From: Leadbetterella lacunae
Lineage (GTDB): Bacteria > Bacteroidota > Bacteroidia > Cytophagales > Spirosomataceae
Assembly: GCF_042649125.1 (NCBI RefSeq)
Contig: NZ_JBHRYQ010000001.1
Location: 1,054,001-1,118,000, forward strand
DNA: 64,000 nt
Reading direction: 5' to 3'
The notes beneath the pieces were generated by a model. It did no database searches. It saw only the letters and a list, made by a program, of their open reading frames with translations, and was not told the DNA's origin. The translations under genes were made by a program, and so were the position numbers. Shown here in pieces: positions 35,906 to 44,753 of the stretch. Position 1 is the first letter of the stretch, and every line of letters starts with the position of its first letter.

Positions 35906-36154
35906 TTATCTCCACATATATAATAGCATTACAAAAATGGCTACAATAGCCAATATTATATTTAAAACTAGGTTTTTTCGCTCACTTTTAAAAGTAGATA
36001 TAATTGCCAAACATATCAAAGATAGCATTAAACAAAATACTCTTACACTGTTTCTGAGACTGTAAGAGGGGATTTGATAAGCAAAAAACAAAGCAAAAAA
36101 AACAGATAAAACCAGAATGGTAATTATTATTGTTTTTTTATTCCTACTAATCAT
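35906..36154 (-). CDS. Small membrane protein (82 aa)
   Basis: Three hydrophobic segments are seen: about 8-26 (TIIITILVLSVFFALFFAY), 38-54 and 62-80. Basic residues lie between them. It begins 2 bases after the lspA stop and is therefore the third gene of the proline dehydrogenase-lspA unit. I recognise no family. Length, hydrophobic layout and tight spacing support a real gene. Confidence 0.65.
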   Translation of the reverse strand: MISRNKKTIIITILVLSVFFALFFAYQIPSYSLRNSVRVFCLMLSLICLAIISTFKSERKNLVLNIILAIVAIFVMLLYMWR

Positions 36155-36156
36155 AT

Positions 36157-36822
36157 TTATTGTTGGTTATCTTCTTTCGTTGATTCATCTTCTTCTCCAA
36201 TGACTTCATCTGTAAGTTCTTTTACTATTTCATCATCCATTGGTTTCATTTCTAAAAAACTCTTTTGAAATAATAAAATAGCTACTACACCACAGAATAT
36301 ACAAGCATCAGCAAAGTTAAATATCGGTGTTGAGTGATAGTTTCCACCAATAATTGGAATCCAATTTGGCCAAAACCCATCTGCAAAATAGAAGTAAAAC
36401 ATATCGATTACCTGCCCATGAAACCAAGGATAAGGAGCATCAAAAGGAGCGTTTCCTTCTATAAAAACCCCATAAAATATACTGTCAATCACATTTCCAA
36501 TAGCTCCAGCTAAAATAGCTGCAATGGCCCATAACAAGCCGTTGCTTGGAGCCTTGTTAGCCTGATAGTTTAAATACCACGCGATGGCCACCATGGCTAC
36601 AAGCCTAAAGGATGTCAACAATAATTTTCCGTAATCACCTCCAAGTTCTATACCAAAGGCCATGCCTTTGTTTGTCACATAATGCAGTTTAAATACTCCA
36701 TTTATAATGTCAATATTGCCAAAATGCTGAGGTACAACTACATAATGCATCCAAAGCTTAATAATTTGGTCAATTATGATTAAAAGCAATGCGAATAAAA
36801 AATACTTATAGGATTTGCTCAT
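36157..36822 (-). CDS. lspA: Lipoprotein signal peptidase LspA
   Basis: The 221-aa membrane aspartyl protease has the conserved LIIIDQIIKLW, TNKGMAFGI and the two catalytic aspartates D113 (GNVIDSIFYG) and D172 (FNFADACIFCG). It cleaves prolipoprotein signal peptides after lipidation. It is longer than E. coli LspA (164 aa) because of a loop between the catalytic segments (about 120-165) and an acidic tail, both usual in Bacteroidota. Its ATG overlaps the stop of the upstream gene (ATGA). Confidence 0.93.
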   Translation of the reverse strand: MSKSYKYFLFALLLIIIDQIIKLWMHYVVVPQHFGNIDIINGVFKLHYVTNKGMAFGIELGGDYGKLLLTSFRLVAMVAIAWYLNYQANKAPSNGLLWAIAAILAGAIGNVIDSIFYGVFIEGNAPFDAPYPWFHGQVIDMFYFYFADGFWPNWIPIIGGNYHSTPIFNFADACIFCGVVAILLFQKSFLEMKPMDDEIVKELTDEVIGEEDESTKEDNQQ

Positions 36823-38018
36823 TTACGTCTTCTTCTTTTTAATTCTTTTTTTATTAATAAAAACTCCCTACTGCTTTGACCAGCCATTGCAGTGTTTTCT
36901 TGAGCACGCCTAAACAAGTATGGCATCACGGACTCAATCGGGCCATATGGTACATATTTGGCCACATTATAATTTTCTTTTGCCAAATTAAACGAAATAT
37001 TGTCACTCATACCCAATAATTGAGCAAAGTAAATACGTGAGTCGTCAACATCCAAACCTTTTTTGTTCATTTGAATTAAACATTTATTGCAGCTGAGCTC
37101 ATTATGTGTACCTAAACAAAAATGCACAGTATCGATATTTTCAATACAAAACTCCATAGCGGCATCAAATTCATCGTCGGTTATTTGCTTAGTAGCATTT
37201 ATTGGGCTTTCATAATTTTCGCTAAGTGCTCTTTTACGCTCTTTTTCCATATATGCACCTCTAACTAGCTTCGCTCCTATTTTAAAGCCTTGGCTTTGGG
37301 CAATCTCCACGTGATTTTTCAAAATCCCCAAAGCTGCCACTCGGTATAATTGATAAGTGTTGTGTATGATAGCAAGGTCGCCAAAATTATATTTTCGCAT
37401 CATATCCAGACATAACTCGTCAATTATATCCTGAATCCAAGTTTCTTCTGCATCAAAAAATAATCTTACTTTTTTTTCATTAGCTGCTTCGCAAAGATCT
37501 TCCAATCTTGCTTTAATTCTTTCAAAGGCCTCAAGCTCTGCCACAGTAAGGCTATTAGGATTTTTCTGATATTTTTCAAGCAAATCAACAGAACCTAAGC
37601 CTGAAACTTTAAATACACAAAATGGGATTTTTTCCTCTTGTTTATCTGAATAAATAACCGTTCTAATCAATTCTTCCTTAGTTTTATCAAAATCTACCTC
37701 CGAATCTTCTCCTTCCACCGAGTAATCAAGAATGGTACCTACCTTAAAATGATAAAGCTCATTCATAGTATTTTCACAGTCATCAATGTCCTCGCCGCCA
37801 CAAAAGTGTTGAAAAATAGTACCTTTGATAATTTTTTTTACGGGTAGATTTAAATTTAAAGCCATTTTAATTAAAAAAGTACCTATCTTTACGACCCAAT
37901 TTAGGTTCATCAGAGCAAAAATAGCGTAAGTCTTTTTTAACCGATTGGAATCATAATGTTTAAAGGCTATTTCGGTGTTAGAAAAGTCCAAGGCTTTGTG
38001 ACTTTTATTTGTTGACAT
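36819..38018 (-). CDS. Proline dehydrogenase family protein
   Basis: This 399-aa TIM-barrel flavoenzyme shows VRLFFDAEETWIQD, IGAKLVRGAYMEKER and VPYGPIESVMPYLFRRAQEN, the FAD and proline-binding motifs of PRODH/PutA. It oxidises proline to pyrroline-5-carboxylate and passes electrons to quinone. It is the stand-alone form, without the P5C dehydrogenase half. A very basic C-terminus (KKELKRRRRK) ends it. It is translationally coupled to lspA (4-base overlap), with no metabolic reason visible. Confidence 0.88.
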   Translation of the reverse strand: MSTNKSHKALDFSNTEIAFKHYDSNRLKKTYAIFALMNLNWVVKIGTFLIKMALNLNLPVKKIIKGTIFQHFCGGEDIDDCENTMNELYHFKVGTILDYSVEGEDSEVDFDKTKEELIRTVIYSDKQEEKIPFCVFKVSGLGSVDLLEKYQKNPNSLTVAELEAFERIKARLEDLCEAANEKKVRLFFDAEETWIQDIIDELCLDMMRKYNFGDLAIIHNTYQLYRVAALGILKNHVEIAQSQGFKIGAKLVRGAYMEKERKRALSENYESPINATKQITDDEFDAAMEFCIENIDTVHFCLGTHNELSCNKCLIQMNKKGLDVDDSRIYFAQLLGMSDNISFNLAKENYNVAKYVPYGPIESVMPYLFRRAQENTAMAGQSSREFLLIKKELKRRRRK

Positions 38019-38051
38019 ATATTAATGAAGTTTTGTTTGTTAATGAGAGCA

Positions 38052-38059
38052 CAAATTTA
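38052..38059 (-). promoter_or_regulatory. -7 box of the proline dehydrogenase-lspA unit
   Basis: TAAATTTG on the minus strand, 34 bases before the start codon, without a clear -33 element. Confidence 0.4.
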
Positions 38060-38136
38060 AGGTAAACTGATTGAGATTTTATAATGTTTAGGGATATAGT
38101 TGGGTTTTTACATACCCAGGTTTAATTAATTTAAAA

Positions 38137-39231
38137 ATGAAAGCAAATTTAGATGTTTTACCCTTAAATAATTGGGTTGAAACCAATGGAAAACCGCTAA
38201 TAATAGCTGGACCATGTAGTGCGGAGTCTGAAGAGCAGGTTCTAGAAACAGCAAGAGGCATAGCTCAAAATGGATATGCACATGTGCTAAGGGCTGGAGT
38301 ATGGAAACCAAGAACTAGACCAGGTAGTTTTGAAGGAAAAGGCGAAGAAGCTCTGCCTTGGCTACAAAAAGCTAAAGCTGAAACGGGTCTTAAAACCGCC
38401 GTAGAAGTAGCAACTCCTCAACATGTTGAGCTTGCACTTAAATACGGAGTAGATATACTTTGGATTGGTGCTAGAACTACTGTTAACCCTTTTAACGTAC
38501 AAGACCTTGCAGATTCACTTAAAGGTGTAGATGTACCTGTATTGATTAAAAACCCTGTAAATCCCGACCTTGCACTATGGGTAGGTGCATTTGAAAGAAT
38601 AGCGGGTGCAGGTATAAACAAAATGGGAGCTATCCACAGAGGGTTCTCAAATGCTCAAGAGACAAAATATAGAAATTCGCCAATGTGGCAATTAGCGGTT
38701 GAGTTTAAAACACTCTTCCCTCAAATACCAATGATAGGTGACCCAAGTCACATGGCCGGTAAGCGTGCATACCTTGCAGAACTTACGCAAAGAGCGATGG
38801 ACTTAAATTACGATGGACTTATCATAGAATCTCACCGCAATCCTGACGAAGCATGGTCTGACGCTTCGCAGCAGCTTACACCAGATGCTTTAGGCGAAAT
38901 GCTTAAAAATATCGAAGTAAGAAAAGCGACTTACGGAACAGACTTCCAAAATCAATTAGACAACCTTAGAGGACGTTTAGACAATCTCGATAGAGAACTT
39001 CTTGAGGTTTTGGCTAGCAGAATGTCTGTAGTAGAGCAACTAGGCGAATACAAAAGAGACAATAACGTAGCTGTACTTCAATTAGACAGATGGAAGCAAG
39101 TTCACAATTCTCGTGCGGATTGGGCAAAAAGCTTAAACCTTTACCCAGAAGTGGTAGAAGAATTATTTAAATTGATCCACATGGAATCAATCAGAAAACA
39201 AACAGAAGTAATGAATCAGCAAAATGCTTAA
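38137..39231 (+). CDS. Bifunctional DAHP synthase / chorismate mutase
   Basis: In this 364-aa protein, residues 1 to about 265 are a short class I-beta (KDO8P-type) DAHP synthase with IAGPCSAESEEQV, RAGVWKPRTRPGSFEG and DPSHMAGKR. Residues about 275-360 are an AroQ-type chorismate mutase (LDNLRGRLDNLDRELLEVL). It joins the first step of the shikimate pathway with the branch to phenylalanine and tyrosine. The synthase-then-mutase order is the usual Bacteroidota arrangement, and the mutase part can act as an allosteric sensor of prephenate or chorismate. Monocistronic. Confidence 0.92.
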   Translation: MKANLDVLPLNNWVETNGKPLIIAGPCSAESEEQVLETARGIAQNGYAHVLRAGVWKPRTRPGSFEGKGEEALPWLQKAKAETGLKTAVEVATPQHVELALKYGVDILWIGARTTVNPFNVQDLADSLKGVDVPVLIKNPVNPDLALWVGAFERIAGAGINKMGAIHRGFSNAQETKYRNSPMWQLAVEFKTLFPQIPMIGDPSHMAGKRAYLAELTQRAMDLNYDGLIIESHRNPDEAWSDASQQLTPDALGEMLKNIEVRKATYGTDFQNQLDNLRGRLDNLDRELLEVLASRMSVVEQLGEYKRDNNVAVLQLDRWKQVHNSRADWAKSLNLYPEVVEELFKLIHMESIRKQTEVMNQQNA

Positions 39232-39250
39232 ATTCAGATTCTTATAAATT

Positions 39251-39286
39251 AAAACACCTGTTATGAAAATTTCAGGTGTTTTTTTT
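39251..39286 (+). terminator. Terminator after the DAHP synthase gene
   Basis: AAAACACCTG (39251-39260) and CAGGTGTTTT (39273-39282) are followed by T residues. Confidence 0.85.
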
Positions 39287-39351
39287 GTGCCAAGTTTAAT
39301 TTAACTTAGTCACTTATTCAATTTTAAAAAATAAAGGACGTACCAAATTAT

Positions 39352-39990
39352 ATGCAAAAAGAGCTCGAATTCTACGAAAACAAATTTAAACATCTTTTTG
39401 AAAAAGAGCTACTTGTAGAAATGCAAGCACACGGAAACTACATGGAGATAGAGCCAGGCGGATACTTAATGCGACCGGGGGGATATATTAGATATGTGCC
39501 CATAATACTAGAAGGTAGTGTAAAAATAATGCGACAAGACAAAGACGGTAAAGAAATGCTTCTGTATTATTTGGGAGGAATGGATTCTTGTGCTATGTCT
39601 TTGACTTGCTGTTTACAGTCCAAAATCTCAGATATTTCAGCTTATGTTGAAGATAAAACCAAAGTGATCTCTATACCTTTCGAAAAGGTGGACGAATGGA
39701 TGTGTAAATACACTTCATGGAAACAATATGTGTTTCAAACCTACCAAAAACGTTTTGAAGATTTATTAGAAACCATAGACTGTATTGCATTTAACAAACT
39801 AGACCAAAGACTATTATCTTTAATTAAGAAAAAAATAGCGGCATCAGGAGGCACCAAAAATTTGTATACGACTCACGAAGAACTCGCAAATGAATTGGCT
39901 ACCTCGCGAGAAGTGGTCTCTAGGTTGCTAAAACAATTAGAAAAAATTGGCAAATTGAATCTTTCAAGAAATAAAATTGAGCTGATTTAA
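39352..39990 (+). CDS. CRP/FNR family regulator of the sulfur cluster
   Basis: The 212-aa protein has an N-terminal cyclic-nucleotide-binding-like beta-roll (ILEGSVKIMRQDKDGKEMLLYY), a dimer helix and a winged HTH (THEELANELATSREVVSRLLKQLEKIGKL is the HTH region, 174-202). The recognition helix keeps the R-E-x3-R pattern of E. coli CRP (R186, E187, R191), which reads TGTGA; TGTGA-N6-TCACA sites precede the three downstream units. Effector residues for cAMP are not evident, and there is no FNR-like N-terminal cysteine set. Cys80, Cys86 and Cys87 (DSCAMSLTCCL) might sense persulfide or redox state; this is inference. Confidence 0.85.
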   Translation: MQKELEFYENKFKHLFEKELLVEMQAHGNYMEIEPGGYLMRPGGYIRYVPIILEGSVKIMRQDKDGKEMLLYYLGGMDSCAMSLTCCLQSKISDISAYVEDKTKVISIPFEKVDEWMCKYTSWKQYVFQTYQKRFEDLLETIDCIAFNKLDQRLLSLIKKKIAASGGTKNLYTTHEELANELATSREVVSRLLKQLEKIGKLNLSRNKIELI

Positions 39991-40082
39991 AATTTCGGAA
40001 ATTGATTTTCGGCCAAAATAGCCTGCTATATTGCAAAATTTTATAAAAATAATTATACCAAATACCCGTATTCTATAAATTT

Positions 40083-40128
40083 TGTAACCAATATCACATA
40101 CCTATATAGGGATTTAATCTTAACTTTA
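40083..40128 (+). promoter_or_regulatory. CRP/FNR-type site and promoter, tsdA unit
   Basis: TGTAACCAATATCACA (40083-40098) matches the palindrome TGTGACAAATATCACA at all but two positions. A weak -7 box, TAACTTTA, lies at 40121-40128. The site centre is 30.5 bases before that box, giving an expected position of about -42. Confidence 0.65.
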
Positions 40129-40152
40129 ATTTTTAAGGTTTAAACAAAATAA

Positions 40153-41190
40153 ATGGATATAACAAAAATACTCGCCAGGTCAATAAAATTGATATATGTT
40201 CTTTTAGGACTTTCTATAGTTACTATACTTCTTTTTCTTTTTCCTTCAATTACCGGATTGTTCACCTCTGAAAATATCAAAATAGATCCAGAAACAGAGC
40301 AAGCGAAGCAAACATTGGACTCGGCATTTACCAACCTTTGGACTGCCCCTGCTGAATGGAGACTATCTACTAAGCCAAACAAAGCTGAAATATTATACGG
40401 AAAAGAATTGATTGCTCATACTGCTCGATACTTAGGTCCAAACGGAAGTGTAATGTCTATCTCAAACGGTTTAAACTGTCAGAATTGTCACTTAGATGCG
40501 GGTTCAAAACCTTTTGGTAATAACTATTTTGCAGTAAATTCTACTTATCCAAAAATGAGAGCCCGCTCAGGTAAAATAGAAGATAAAGTAAAAAGAATAA
40601 ACGATTGCTTCGAGAGGAGCTTAAATGGAAGTGGATTGGCGGCCGATTCAAAAGAAATGAAAGCCATGATAGCCTATATTGATTATTTGGGCGAAGATGT
40701 ACCTAAAAAGGAGAAACCAAGAGGTACAGGTTTGTTCAAAATAAAAGAACTTAATAGAGCATTGAGTAAAACCAATGGAGAGAAAATCTACTTAGAAAAA
40801 TGTCAGAGTTGCCATGGAGCTGAGGGTCAAGGAGTATTAACTGCAGACGGCAAAGAATATACTTACCCGCCATTGTGGGGAGCACATAGCTATAACGACG
40901 GTGCAGGACTATACAGAATGTCAAATTTCGCATCCTATGTAAAATATAACATGCCATTTGGCGTAAGTTATGAAAACCCACAGCTTACTGACGAAGAAGC
41001 TTGGGACTTAGCTGGATATGTAAATCAAATGCCACGACCAAGTAAAGATTTAAGCCAAGACTGGCCAGACATCAGCAAAAAGCCGTTTGATCATCCATTT
41101 GGACCGTATAAAGATCCATTTCCTGAAACTCAACATAAAATAGGACCATACAAACCAATTAAAGATTGGTACAAAAATAATTCAAAATGA
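40153..41190 (+). CDS. tsdA: Di-haem cytochrome c, TsdA-like thiosulfate dehydrogenase
   Basis: The 345-aa protein has an N-terminal membrane anchor (about 11-35) and two c-haem sites, CQNCH at 109-113 and CQSCH at 217-221. Features of TsdA follow the first haem: LDAGSKPFGNN, RARSGKIEDKVKRINDCFERSLNGSG and EMKAMIAYIDYLGED. Cys152 (INDCFERS) sits where TsdA has the unusual cysteine ligand of haem 1. TsdA joins two thiosulfates to tetrathionate, or runs the reverse reaction, in the periplasm. It is the first gene of a CRP/FNR-controlled unit with DsrE and SoxB-like genes. Confidence 0.8.
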   Translation: MDITKILARSIKLIYVLLGLSIVTILLFLFPSITGLFTSENIKIDPETEQAKQTLDSAFTNLWTAPAEWRLSTKPNKAEILYGKELIAHTARYLGPNGSVMSISNGLNCQNCHLDAGSKPFGNNYFAVNSTYPKMRARSGKIEDKVKRINDCFERSLNGSGLAADSKEMKAMIAYIDYLGEDVPKKEKPRGTGLFKIKELNRALSKTNGEKIYLEKCQSCHGAEGQGVLTADGKEYTYPPLWGAHSYNDGAGLYRMSNFASYVKYNMPFGVSYENPQLTDEEAWDLAGYVNQMPRPSKDLSQDWPDISKKPFDHPFGPYKDPFPETQHKIGPYKPIKDWYKNNSK

Positions 41191-41615
41191 CAAATTCAAT
41201 AAACATGAAAAAAATCGTATTTCTATTCGCATTCTTACTAAGTCTAAGTACTGTTTTTGGTCAAACAAAAACACACAAAATTGTATTTCAACTTGCAACC
41301 GGCGATACGCTGGTGCACAAAGGACTGATTAGACAGCTTAACAATGTGTTAGAATACTGGCCCACGGCCAAAATCGAAGTAGTAATACACAACGACGCCA
41401 TTGGCTTTATGAGAAATACCGAAAGTGTGGTGGCCAAAGAAGTAAAAGAAATGCAGGAAAGAGGAATCACTTTTGCCGTCTGTAAAAACACGATGAAAAG
41501 AAAGAAATTAACGGAAGCCGATATATTGCCAGCGGCAGTATTTGTACCAGTTGGGATAGCCGAAATTGTTGAAAAACAAGAAGACGGTTACGCCTATATA
41601 AAGGCAGGATATTAA
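41187..41615 (+). CDS. Exported DsrE family protein
   Basis: This protein has 142 aa from ATG 41187, which overlaps the tsdA stop (ATGA); an alternative ATG at 41205 gives the same signal peptide (MKKIVFLFAFLLSLSTVFG). The mature part has the DsrE fold pattern: KIVFQLATGDTLVHKGLIRQ, then VVIHNDAIGFM, then GITFAVCKNTMKRKKL. The single mature cysteine is in the position used for sulfur binding in this superfamily. Cytoplasmic DsrE/TusA-type proteins carry sulfane sulfur; this one is exported, so a periplasmic carrier between TsdA and SoxB-like activities is possible but unproven. Confidence 0.75.
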   Translation: MTNSINMKKIVFLFAFLLSLSTVFGQTKTHKIVFQLATGDTLVHKGLIRQLNNVLEYWPTAKIEVVIHNDAIGFMRNTESVVAKEVKEMQERGITFAVCKNTMKRKKLTEADILPAAVFVPVGIAEIVEKQEDGYAYIKAGY

Positions 41616-41639
41616 AAAAATCAACAAAACCCCTTAAAT

Positions 41640-43307
41640 ATGAATACTAGAAGAGATTTTATTCAAAAAACTATAGCTTCAATGACCGCAGTAGCGGTGC
41701 CTTTCGAAGAAAAAAGTATTTTTAAAGAAACGGAGAGTCAAACTGATAAACCGACTACTTCTGGTACACTTACACTTTTACAAACTACTGATATTCACTG
41801 CCAAATACACCCTCATGATGAGCTTTTTTGGGAGAATGAACAAATAACTTTTCGTAAAACTGGCGGCTATCCACAAATAGCCACTTACATTAAAAAGGAA
41901 AAAAAGAAAAACCCCAACACCATCGCCATTGACACCGGCGACATGTTTCAGGGAAGTGAGCTTTCAGTAAAAACCCAAGGGGAGGCCTTAGTTCCGATTT
42001 TAAATTACATAGACTACGACCTCTACACACCCGGAAACTGGGAAGTATTTTTCTATAAAAAAGGAATGCAACAACTATTGGGATCGCTAAATGCACCTAA
42101 AGTATGTGCAAATTTATTTCACCAAAATGAAGACGGCAGTAGAGGCGAATTGGTATTCCAACCTTATGCTATAATTAACCGCCTGGGTGTCAAAATTGGC
42201 TTTTTAGGTTACACAGACCACTTAGTACCACGAAGACAACCACCGGCACTCTCAAAGGGTTTGATGTATACAAAACCCGATGAAAACCTGAAATACTATG
42301 TAAACTTGCTTAAATCTCAAGAAAAGTGTGATTTCATAATCTTACTTTCACATTTGGGGCTTTCTCAGCAGCTAGCCCTTGGAAATAACCCCGACATAGA
42401 AGGTGTCGATTATATTTTTGGAGGTGATACCCATGAACGAGTTAGAAAACCAATCCAAACGAAGTACTGTAAAGTAGTTGAGCCTGGAGCGTTCGGTTCA
42501 TTTATTGGCCGTCTAGATTTAGATATAAAAGACGGCAAAATAGTTTCGGAATCATATAAATTAATAGAAGTTGACCCAGATAAGATTAAACCAGACGCGG
42601 TAGTTTCGAAATTGATAACGGAATCTGAAAAACCGTACAGAGCTCATCTAGACAAGGTTTTGGGGTATTCTAAACTGCCTTTATACAGGTATTTTGTAGT
42701 AGAAAACACCATTGATACACTCATTGTGGACGCACTTAAGTGGAAAGTAAAAACTGACATTATAATCAGTAATGGATTCAGATTTTGCCCTCCTAAAAAC
42801 ATAGAGAAAAATGGCCTCGCTCCTATTACAGAGGGCTATTTATATGACATGCTTCCTATTGATGCCCTAGTAAGAACCGGTGAAGTAACGGGTGAGCAGA
42901 TTTTGGCTTGGCTTGAAAGAGAATTAGAAAATGTATTTGCCAAAGAAGCCGCTAAAAGATTTGGAGGTTGGCTTATTAGGTTTAAAGGTATGGAAATAGC
43001 GTTTAAAGCTTTCGCTCCAGAGGGAGAAAAACTACAAAAAGCGACCATAAATGGCCAACCAATCGATATTAATCGAACCTATACTATCGCTGCGTGCGAA
43101 AGAGAAGGCGATCCTGAAGATGTTATTTGCAGACTAAAAGGCGTTAAAAACCCAAATTCATTAGATTTTACCTTACATCAAGCGGTTACCGACTATTTAA
43201 AAGAATTTTCTCCTGTAAATCCGGCTCCAAGACAATCAGCTAAAATACTTGATGGTCCACAAACTTTACTTTCGCAAGTGTGGGGCATTGACTATCAGTT
43301 CGTTTAA
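41640..43307 (+). CDS. soxB: SoxB-like thiosulfohydrolase (5'-nucleotidase superfamily)
   Basis: The 555-aa protein has a Tat signal (TRRDFIQKTIA). The metallophosphoesterase domain shows D51/H53 (TDIHCQ), D101 (DTGDMFQGS), N133 (PGNWEVF), H238 (LLSHLG) and H265 (GGDTHERVRKPI). The C-terminal domain with FGGWLIRFKGMEIAF and AACEREGDPEDVICR is closer to SoxB than to UshA. SoxB splits sulfate from SoxY-bound cysteine-S-thiosulfonate using two Mn ions. At position 263 an Asp replaces the first His of the usual GHTH. No soxYZ, soxXA or soxCD is nearby, so the substrate may not be SoxY. A generic 5'-nucleotidase is the main alternative. Confidence 0.65.
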   Translation: MNTRRDFIQKTIASMTAVAVPFEEKSIFKETESQTDKPTTSGTLTLLQTTDIHCQIHPHDELFWENEQITFRKTGGYPQIATYIKKEKKKNPNTIAIDTGDMFQGSELSVKTQGEALVPILNYIDYDLYTPGNWEVFFYKKGMQQLLGSLNAPKVCANLFHQNEDGSRGELVFQPYAIINRLGVKIGFLGYTDHLVPRRQPPALSKGLMYTKPDENLKYYVNLLKSQEKCDFIILLSHLGLSQQLALGNNPDIEGVDYIFGGDTHERVRKPIQTKYCKVVEPGAFGSFIGRLDLDIKDGKIVSESYKLIEVDPDKIKPDAVVSKLITESEKPYRAHLDKVLGYSKLPLYRYFVVENTIDTLIVDALKWKVKTDIIISNGFRFCPPKNIEKNGLAPITEGYLYDMLPIDALVRTGEVTGEQILAWLERELENVFAKEAAKRFGGWLIRFKGMEIAFKAFAPEGEKLQKATINGQPIDINRTYTIAACEREGDPEDVICRLKGVKNPNSLDFTLHQAVTDYLKEFSPVNPAPRQSAKILDGPQTLLSQVWGIDYQFV

Positions 43308-43324
43308 AGTAGATACACTATTTG

Positions 43325-43370
43325 CTGTGACAAATATCACAGTAATTCGAGACTCAAGGGTGTAAATTTG
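43325..43370 (+). promoter_or_regulatory. CRP/FNR-type site and promoter, barrel-YeeE unit
   Basis: CTGTGACAAATATCACAG (43325-43342) has perfect outer half-sites CTGTGA/TCACAG. TAAATTTG follows at 43363-43370. The site centre is 29.5 bases before the -7 box, which puts it at about -41.5 from the expected start. This is the class-II activator position. Confidence 0.8.
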
Positions 43371-43395
43371 TGTTAGAACAAATAATATCCTTAAG

Positions 43396-44739
43396 TTGAG
43401 AAAAGTATTCCTTATCGCTTTCTTATTTATTATAAATGTAGGTTTTGGGCAATCTCAAAAAGATTCAGTCAAAACATATACCTCTATAAAATCGTATTTT
43501 CAATCTGGAAAATTTTCAGGTAGAAGCAGGCTATATTTTATGGCCACAGATAATCAAAAAGGTCTTTCAGATTATCAAGGGTTAGGCTATGGAGCAGGTT
43601 TGAATTACGAAAGCCCTGAAATCAAAGGATTTTCGTTAAAAATGGGCGGATATTTTATATTAAATCTGTTAGGAAAAGATGTAACTAAAATTGACTCAAC
43701 CACTTTAAGTCCGAGTAGATATGAACTTGGCTTATTTGACATTGAAAATCCCAGTAACCCAAATCTGGTAAGGTTAGAAAATTTAAGTATCAAATATAGA
43801 TACAAAAACAGCAGTGCTGAGTTGGGTCAGTTTACACCAAATTTTGCTTTTTTAAATGGACAAGATGGTCGAATGACGCCAACTATGGTAAAGGGATTGA
43901 GCATTAACACAAAGCCCGCAAAAGGCTTAAATCTTGGTCTAAATATGATAACCAAAATATCTCCACGCTCAAGTTTAAAATGGTACAGCATTGGAGAATC
44001 TATGTCATTGTATCCACAAGGTAGAAACGAAGAAGGCACCAAAAGCAATTATGTCGCAAGTATCACCTCTAAAAACTTATTAATCGTAAATGCTGATTAT
44101 TCGTTTCGAAATAAAATCAATATTTCAGCAGAAAATTACTATGCCAAAAGCTTAATGAACTTAGCTCACTTAAAAGCCGAGTATAAAGACAATAGTTGGT
44201 TTTTGGGAAGTATGATTTCCTTCGAAAAAAGCTTACAACCTAATGTTACAGGCTCCTATATTCGTCATAATGCCTTGGCTTGGTCTAGTCAAATCTCAAA
44301 GAATTTCAGCAAAAATAACCTGAGTTTAAGTTATACTAATATAGGAAAACAAGGCCGCTTTCTGTTTCCGCGAGAATGGGGACGCGAACCCTTTTATACG
44401 TTTATGCCAAGAGAGCGTGTGGAAGGGAATGGTGATGTAAAAGCCATAAAAATAGGGTTAGCTAGAAGCTTAAATAAATATCAAGATCTAGACTTTTCAT
44501 ACGGAAGGTTCTATTTAACTTCGCCTTCTAACCCAATTCTAAACAAATATGGAATGCCGAGTTATGACCAACTAAATATTAGCTATAAACAAAAACTGCA
44601 TGGTGTTTTGGATGGTTTTGATTATCAAATCCTATTTGTTAGGAAAAACAACATCTCAGGTGAAACCTTGGAGGCCAGGTATATCTTTAACAAAGTGAAC
44701 TTAAACCTCCTCAATGTGATTATTAATTTCAAGTTTTAA
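43396..44739 (+). CDS. Outer-membrane beta-barrel protein of the sulfur cluster
   Basis: The 447-aa protein starts at TTG 43396, about 20 bases after the predicted transcript start. It has a signal peptide (RKVFLIAFLFIINVGFG), repeated amphipathic strands and a C-terminus ending in aromatic residues (NLLNVIINFKF). It has the size of an OprD/OprB-like porin, but I recognise no specific family. It is the first gene of a unit with two YeeE-type transporters, so it may let thiosulfate, tetrathionate or a similar compound across the outer membrane (inference). Confidence 0.65.
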   Translation: MRKVFLIAFLFIINVGFGQSQKDSVKTYTSIKSYFQSGKFSGRSRLYFMATDNQKGLSDYQGLGYGAGLNYESPEIKGFSLKMGGYFILNLLGKDVTKIDSTTLSPSRYELGLFDIENPSNPNLVRLENLSIKYRYKNSSAELGQFTPNFAFLNGQDGRMTPTMVKGLSINTKPAKGLNLGLNMITKISPRSSLKWYSIGESMSLYPQGRNEEGTKSNYVASITSKNLLIVNADYSFRNKINISAENYYAKSLMNLAHLKAEYKDNSWFLGSMISFEKSLQPNVTGSYIRHNALAWSSQISKNFSKNNLSLSYTNIGKQGRFLFPREWGREPFYTFMPRERVEGNGDVKAIKIGLARSLNKYQDLDFSYGRFYLTSPSNPILNKYGMPSYDQLNISYKQKLHGVLDGFDYQILFVRKNNISGETLEARYIFNKVNLNLLNVIINFKF

Positions 44740-44753
44740 CGTAAATATCAACA

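Noticed and set aside
36157..38018. Functional link between proline dehydrogenase and lspA
   Set aside because: They are translationally coupled, but no shared pathway is known; the coupling alone is not evidence of a common function.
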